Shown here: in pieces, positions 28,059-32,296 of the stretch
Layout of the letters: every line of letters starts with the position of its first letter
How positions within the stretch are numbered: position 1 is the stretch's first letter
NCBI GenBank assembly: GCA_020846575.1
Contig: JADLDQ010000120.1
Location: forward strand, 1-32,296
DNA: 32,296 bases
From: Burkholderiales bacterium
GTDB taxonomy: Bacteria > Pseudomonadota > Gammaproteobacteria > Burkholderiales > SG8-39
Reading direction: 5' to 3'
Position numbers and translations under genes: made by a program
The notes under the pieces: model-generated
Databases searched by the model: none
Seen by the model: only the letters and a program-made list of their open reading frames with translations
What the model was told of the DNA's origin: nothing

Positions 28059-31000
28059 CTACTTGTCCACCCAGAAGCCGACCCCGGGCTGCAGCAGCAT
28101 GGCCGGCGCCGGCGGCGTGCCGCCGCCGAAGTCCTGGAATCCCTGCGCCGCGGCGTACTCGGCGTTGGTGACCGGCGCATCCGGCGCCTCCAGGGAAGGC
28201 GCGTAGAAGTACCACTTCGAACGCTGCGAATCCCAGGCCCACAGCGAAACGAAGTTCTGCGGTACGTTGGGTGGCGTCGGCGGCACGCCCACCGCGATGT
28301 TGAACTGCGACGGCGTCATCGTCGTGCCCATCGCCAGCAGGTTGAACTGGGAGGGCAGGGTGTCGAACTGCGGTTTGGCCGGCACGTAGGGCGTGCCGCT
28401 CTGGGCCGGCAGGTTGAGCGGTACCAGCGCATCGACCCAGTAGCCCTCGCCGGGTGACACCGTCGCCAGCACTTCGTAACCGTTCTGAGCGGCGTAGGCG
28501 GCGTTCTGGGCCGTCGTGAACTGCGGCGTGAAGAACCGCCACTTCTGCGCCGTCGCATTCCAGGCCCATACCGCGTTGACGTTTTCGGTGACGCCGCCGA
28601 CGCCGGCGCCCGGGTCCTGGTTGCCGAAAGTCGCCATCACGTCCAGCGTCGTGGTGAAGCTGTTGCCGGTCAGGGTGAAGCCGGTGGTGGCGACGGTCCC
28701 ACCCGCGTAAGGCAGGAACGTGGCGGTGACGCCGAGCGCCGAGTTCACGTTCACGTTGCAGGGTCCGGTGCCGCTGCACGCGCCCGTCCAACCGCCGAAG
28801 ACGAAACCGGTTTCGGCCGTCGCGATCAGGGTGACCGCGGTCCCGGAGGCGTACGCCTGTCCGCAGTCAAACCCGCAGTCGATGCCCGCCGGTGAACTCG
28901 TGACCGTGCCTGCGCCGACCCGGCTGACGCTCAACACGGGCATCGTCGGCGTGAACGTGGCGACGACGGTGGCGGCGGCGTTCACGGTCAGCGTGCAGTT
29001 CCCGATACCCGAGCAGCTTCCACCGCTCCAGCCGGCGAACGTGTTGCCCGAGGCGGGCGAAGCCGTCAGCGTGACCGAGGCGCCGCCGGCGAAATACGCG
29101 GTGCAGGTCGCGCCACAGTTGAGCCCGGACGGGTTGCTCGAGATGGTGCCACCGCCGACAGTGCTGGCGAAGATCGGGAAGGAGGACACGGCGTGCGTGA
29201 GCAGGGCGTCCGCGGGGTTGTTGTTCGCGTCGCCCTGGTACTGGGCGCTGATGACATGCGCACCCTGCGTGAGCCCCGCCACGACGTTCAGCACGGCGAC
29301 GCCGCTGCCGTCGAGCGGCGCCGAGCCGATGCTGGTATTGCCGTCCTTGAAGACGACCGTGCCGGTGGGGGATACGCCGGTCACCGTCGCGGTGAAACTC
29401 ACCGCCTGTCCGATGGTCGAGGGATTGGGCGTGCCGGCGAGGCTCACCGAGGAGGGCAGCAGGTAGGTCGCCACCGGGAGGGACTGGGTGTTCGTGGTGC
29501 GGTCGCCGAGATTCCCGTAGCCGTTGTAGCCCCAGGCCCAGACGGATCCGTCGCCTCTCAGCGCGAAGCTCGCGTTGTCCGCGCCCGCCAGCTGGGCCGC
29601 GCTGTTCAATCCGAGGACCTGCCGGGGAATCGGAGAACTCTGCGTAGTCCCGAGTCCGAGCTGTCCGTAGCTGTTGTAGCCCCAGGCCCATGCGCTGCCG
29701 TCCGAGCGCCGTGCGAGCGCGTGGTGGGTGCCCGCGGCGACCTGGACCACGCCGGTGAGTCCGAAGACCGGTACCGGGGTGGCGCTCTGCGTGGTGGTGC
29801 CGTCGCCCAGCTGCCCATAAACGTTATAGCCCCAGGCCTGGACGCTCGTGTCGGAATTCAGGGCGAGGGCGAAACTGTCGCCGGCCGCGATGGCCGTGAC
29901 GCTGCCGGCGAGTCCGATCACCTGCGCCGGAGTGGAGCGGTTGGATGTGCTCCCGTCACCCAGTTGTCCGTAAGCGTTGTAGCCCCAGGCCCAGACGGTG
30001 CCGTCCGACTTGAGCGCGAGGCTGAAGTACTGGCCCGCCGCGATCGCGCTGACGCCGGCCAGCACCTGCACCGGCGAATTGCGCTGCGTAGTCGAGCCGT
30101 CGCCCAGATTCCCGTAGCCGTTGTAGCCCCAAGCGAAGAGCGTGCCGTCGTCCTTCAGCGCGAGGCTGAAGTACTGTCCCGCGGCCACGGCCACCACGCC
30201 GGAAAGGCCCGGCACCTGCGTGGGAACCAGCCGTTCGCCCGTGTCGCCGGTGCCCAGCGCCCCGTAACCGGTGTAGCCCCCGGCGAAAACGTTGCCTGCG
30301 CTTACCGCGAGGCTGTGAACCGGACCGGCTGCGAGCGCGCTCACGTTCGCCAGCCCTGGCACCGGCACCGGTGAAGTTCGTTGGGTCTTGGTGCCGTCGC
30401 CGAGCTGTCCGTGGCCGTTGTAGCCCCAGGCGAGCAGCGTCCCGTCGCTCCTGCGGGCCAGCGCGCTGCTGCCGTTCGGCCGCGCGTCGATCAGCGCGAT
30501 CGACGCTGCGCCTGCGCCCCCGAGGGCAGCCGCCTTGACCTCCTGGTACAGCGGCAGCGATACGCTCGGGTTGTTGTTCGCATCACCGGCGTACTGCGCG
30601 GTGATGGCGTGGGCGCCCTGGGTGAGCGAGCTGTAGTTGCTCAGGGTCGCCACGCCGGAGACGAGCGCGACAGTGCCGAGGGTGGTGGAACCTTCCAGGA
30701 AGTTGACGTTTCCGCCCGGCGAACTGCCGCTCACCGTCGCCGTGAGGCTCACGGCCTGCCCGACGGTCGTCGGGTTGGGCGTGCTGGTCAGCGCGACCGA
30801 TGAAGGCAGGAGATGAGTCGCTACCGGGAGGTACTGCGTCGTGTTCGTCGTGTCGCCCAGTTCCCCGTTGCCGGTGTAGCCCCAGGCCCAGACCGAGCCG
30901 TCGCTGCGCAGCGCGTAGCTGTTGATGGTGCTGGCCGCGAACTGGGTCACGGTGGGCGGCAGCCCCAGCACCTGGCGCGCCACCGGGGAACTCTGGCCGG

Positions 31001-32296
31001 TGGTGTTGCCCAGTTGACCGTAGGCGTTGTAGCCCCAGGCCCAGACCGTTCCGTCATTTCGAAGCGCAAGCGCGTGGTTGTCTCCCGCGGCGATCATGGT
31101 GACGTTGGTCAGTCCGAACACCTGCACGGGTGTCGAGCGCGTCGTTTCGGTGCCGTCGCCGAGTTCTCCGTTCGCGTTGTAGCCCCAGGCCCATACGCTG
31201 CCGTCGTTCTTCAGGGCGATTCCATATCCGCCGCCGGCCGCGATGGCGCTGATCCCGCTCAATCCGAGCACCTGCGTCGGCACGCTGCGGTTGGTCGTCG
31301 TGCCGTCGCCCAGTTGCCCGTAATTGTTGTAGCCCCAGGCCCAGACCGTGCCGTCACTCTTCAGCGCGTAGGTGGAATACTGGCCGGCCGCGATCGCCGT
31401 GACGCCGCCGATACCGACCTGCAGCGGCGATCCCTGCTGCGTGGTCGAGCCGTCTCCGAGCTGGCCGTAGCCGTTGTAGCCCCAGGTCCAGACGCTGCCG
31501 TCGTTCTTCAGCGCCACGGCGTGGAAGCGGCCGGCCGCCACGTCGCCGACGTTCGAGAAATCGGGAATCTGCGACGGCAGCCACCATTCGCCGATCGGTG
31601 CCCCGAGCTGCGTGTAACCGTTGCTGCCCCATGCAAACACGTTGCCTCCCGAGACCGCGAGGCTGAAGTTGTTGCCGGCTGCGGCTGCCGTCACACCGGA
31701 AACGCCCTGCACCACGATCGGGGTGTTGCGGTCGGTGCCGGTGCCGTCGCCCAGCTGCCCGTTGCCGTTGCTGCCCCAGGCGAGCAGCGCACCGTCGCTG
31801 CGACGGGCGAACGCGTGATGCGCATCCGGGCCCGACCTGAGCAGGGTGACCACCGCCGCTCCGCCCAATGCCGCGGCCTTCACTTCCTGGTACAGCGGCA
31901 GCGATACACTGGCGTTGTTGTTCGCGTCGCCGACGTACTGTGCGGTGATCGTGCGGGCGCCTTGGGGGAGGGCGTTATTGTTGGCCACGCTCGAAGTCAA
32001 AGTCGCCACCCCGCCCACCAGCGGCTGCGTACCGATCGTGGTCGAGCCGTCCTTGAACACCACGTTGCCGGTCGGGGAGGAGCCGCTCACCGTCGCCGTG
32101 AAGCTGACCGCATCGCCGACTTTGGTCGGATTGACTGAGCTGGAGAGCGCGACCGTGGAAGGCAGTTGATAGGTGGCGACCGGCAGGGTCGACTGGCTCG
32201 TCGTTCCGTCGCCCAGCCTCCCGTTGGCGTTGTAACCCCAGGCCCAGACCGTGCCGTCGCTCTTGAGCGCGAAGCTCGAGTAGTCGCCGCCGGCGA
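28059..32296 (-). CDS. Giant RCC1-repeat / Ig-like domain protein, partial (N-terminus beyond right window edge)
   Basis: Track ORF starts at GTG 32090, but the frame stays open to 32296 (AGGDYSSFALKSDGTVWAWGYNANGRLGDGTTSQSTLPVATYQLPSTVALSSSVNPTKVGDAVSFTATVSGSS). Repeats of type ...ALKSDGTVWAWGYNxYGQLGDGTTTxRxxPxQVxGLxxVxAIAAG..., Ig-like domains (NPTTVGQAVSLTATVSGSSPGGNVNF), Cys-bearing repeats and a C-terminal module. Confidence 0.95.
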   Translation of the reverse strand, partial: AGGDYSSFALKSDGTVWAWGYNANGRLGDGTTSQSTLPVATYQLPSTVALSSSVNPTKVGDAVSFTATVSGSSPTGNVVFKDGSTTIGTQPLVGGVATLTSSVANNNALPQGARTITAQYVGDANNNASVSLPLYQEVKAAALGGAAVVTLLRSGPDAHHAFARRSDGALLAWGSNGNGQLGDGTGTDRNTPIVVQGVSGVTAAAAGNNFSLAVSGGNVFAWGSNGYTQLGAPIGEWWLPSQIPDFSNVGDVAAGRFHAVALKNDGSVWTWGYNGYGQLGDGSTTQQGSPLQVGIGGVTAIAAGQYSTYALKSDGTVWAWGYNNYGQLGDGTTTNRSVPTQVLGLSGISAIAAGGGYGIALKNDGSVWAWGYNANGELGDGTETTRSTPVQVFGLTNVTMIAAGDNHALALRNDGTVWAWGYNAYGQLGNTTGQSSPVARQVLGLPPTVTQFAASTINSYALRSDGSVWAWGYTGNGELGDTTNTTQYLPVATHLLPSSVALTSTPNPTTVGQAVSLTATVSGSSPGGNVNFLEGSTTLGTVALVSGVATLSNYSSLTQGAHAITAQYAGDANNNPSVSLPLYQEVKAAALGGAGAASIALIDARPNGSSALARRSDGTLLAWGYNGHGQLGDGTKTQRTSPVPVPGLANVSALAAGPVHSLAVSAGNVFAGGYTGYGALGTGDTGERLVPTQVPGLSGVVAVAAGQYFSLALKDDGTLFAWGYNGYGNLGDGSTTQRNSPVQVLAGVSAIAAGQYFSLALKSDGTVWAWGYNAYGQLGDGSTSNRSTPAQVIGLAGSVTAIAAGDSFALALNSDTSVQAWGYNVYGQLGDGTTTQSATPVPVFGLTGVVQVAAGTHHALARRSDGSAWAWGYNSYGQLGLGTTQSSPIPRQVLGLNSAAQLAGADNASFALRGDGSVWAWGYNGYGNLGDRTTNTQSLPVATYLLPSSVSLAGTPNPSTIGQAVSFTATVTGVSPTGTVVFKDGNTSIGSAPLDGSGVAVLNVVAGLTQGAHVISAQYQGDANNNPADALLTHAVSSFPIFASTVGGGTISSNPSGLNCGATCTAYFAGGASVTLTASPASGNTFAGWSGGSCSGIGNCTLTVNAAATVVATFTPTMPVLSVSRVGAGTVTSSPAGIDCGFDCGQAYASGTAVTLIATAETGFVFGGWTGACSGTGPCNVNVNSALGVTATFLPYAGGTVATTGFTLTGNSFTTTLDVMATFGNQDPGAGVGGVTENVNAVWAWNATAQKWRFFTPQFTTAQNAAYAAQNGYEVLATVSPGEGYWVDALVPLNLPAQSGTPYVPAKPQFDTLPSQFNLLAMGTTMTPSQFNIAVGVPPTPPNVPQNFVSLWAWDSQRSKWYFYAPSLEAPDAPVTNAEYAAAQGFQDFGGGTPPAPAMLLQPGVGFWVDK
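29467..32187 (-). repeat. Higher-order DNA/protein repeat of ~1.35 kb (seven RCC1 blades plus one Ig-like domain)
   Basis: Equivalent landmark GTCGCCACCGGGAGG / GTCGCTACCGGGAGG / GTGGCGACCGGCAGG at 29467, 30817 and 32173 (spacings 1350 and 1356 nt). Confidence 0.85.

Noticed and set aside
29193-32138. Plus-strand ORFs of 393 and 441 aa with repeated 'AVAQLPVAVVAPGPD' motifs
   Set aside because: Their repeats are the antisense of the RCC1 repeats (QLGDG/AWGYN). The minus-strand protein has recognisable domain architecture; these do not.

Overview
High-GC proteobacterial chromosomal segment, probably betaproteobacterial judging by gene families and order; I ran no database search. Most of it is core gene content. 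From left to right: a partial Do-family serine protease (-); petABC encoding the cytochrome bc1 complex; sspA-sspB; tRNA-Thr(TGT); an ACMSD-like amidohydrolase and a Gfo/Idh/MocA oxidoreductase; a three-gene redox cluster (GltD/NfnB-like flavoprotein with fused ferredoxin domain, then 2-oxoacid:ferredoxin oxidoreductase alpha and beta); a cystathionine beta-lyase-type PLP enzyme; a small lipoprotein; xerD; folB (-); plsY; tsaD (-); the rpsU-yqeY-dnaG-rpoD macromolecular synthesis cluster; gor; a CAT-anticodon tRNA that looks like tRNA-Ile2; a REC-adenylate cyclase; and a very large partial RCC1-repeat protein (-) running off the right edge. The most unusual items are: (1) the RCC1 protein, built as a ~1.35 kb higher-order repeat of seven RCC1 blades plus one Ig-like domain, with a Cys-bearing linker and a duplicated C-terminal module; (2) RpoD with a ~200-residue charged helical N-terminal extension; (3) a Cys-to-Phe change in a ferredoxin cluster of the flavoprotein next to the 2-oxoacid oxidoreductase; (4) several small non-coding structures (tandem 17-mers, a perfect 15-bp hairpin, promoters overlapping or abutting stop codons). 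I saw no CRISPR array, complete mobile element, phage or obvious defence system.
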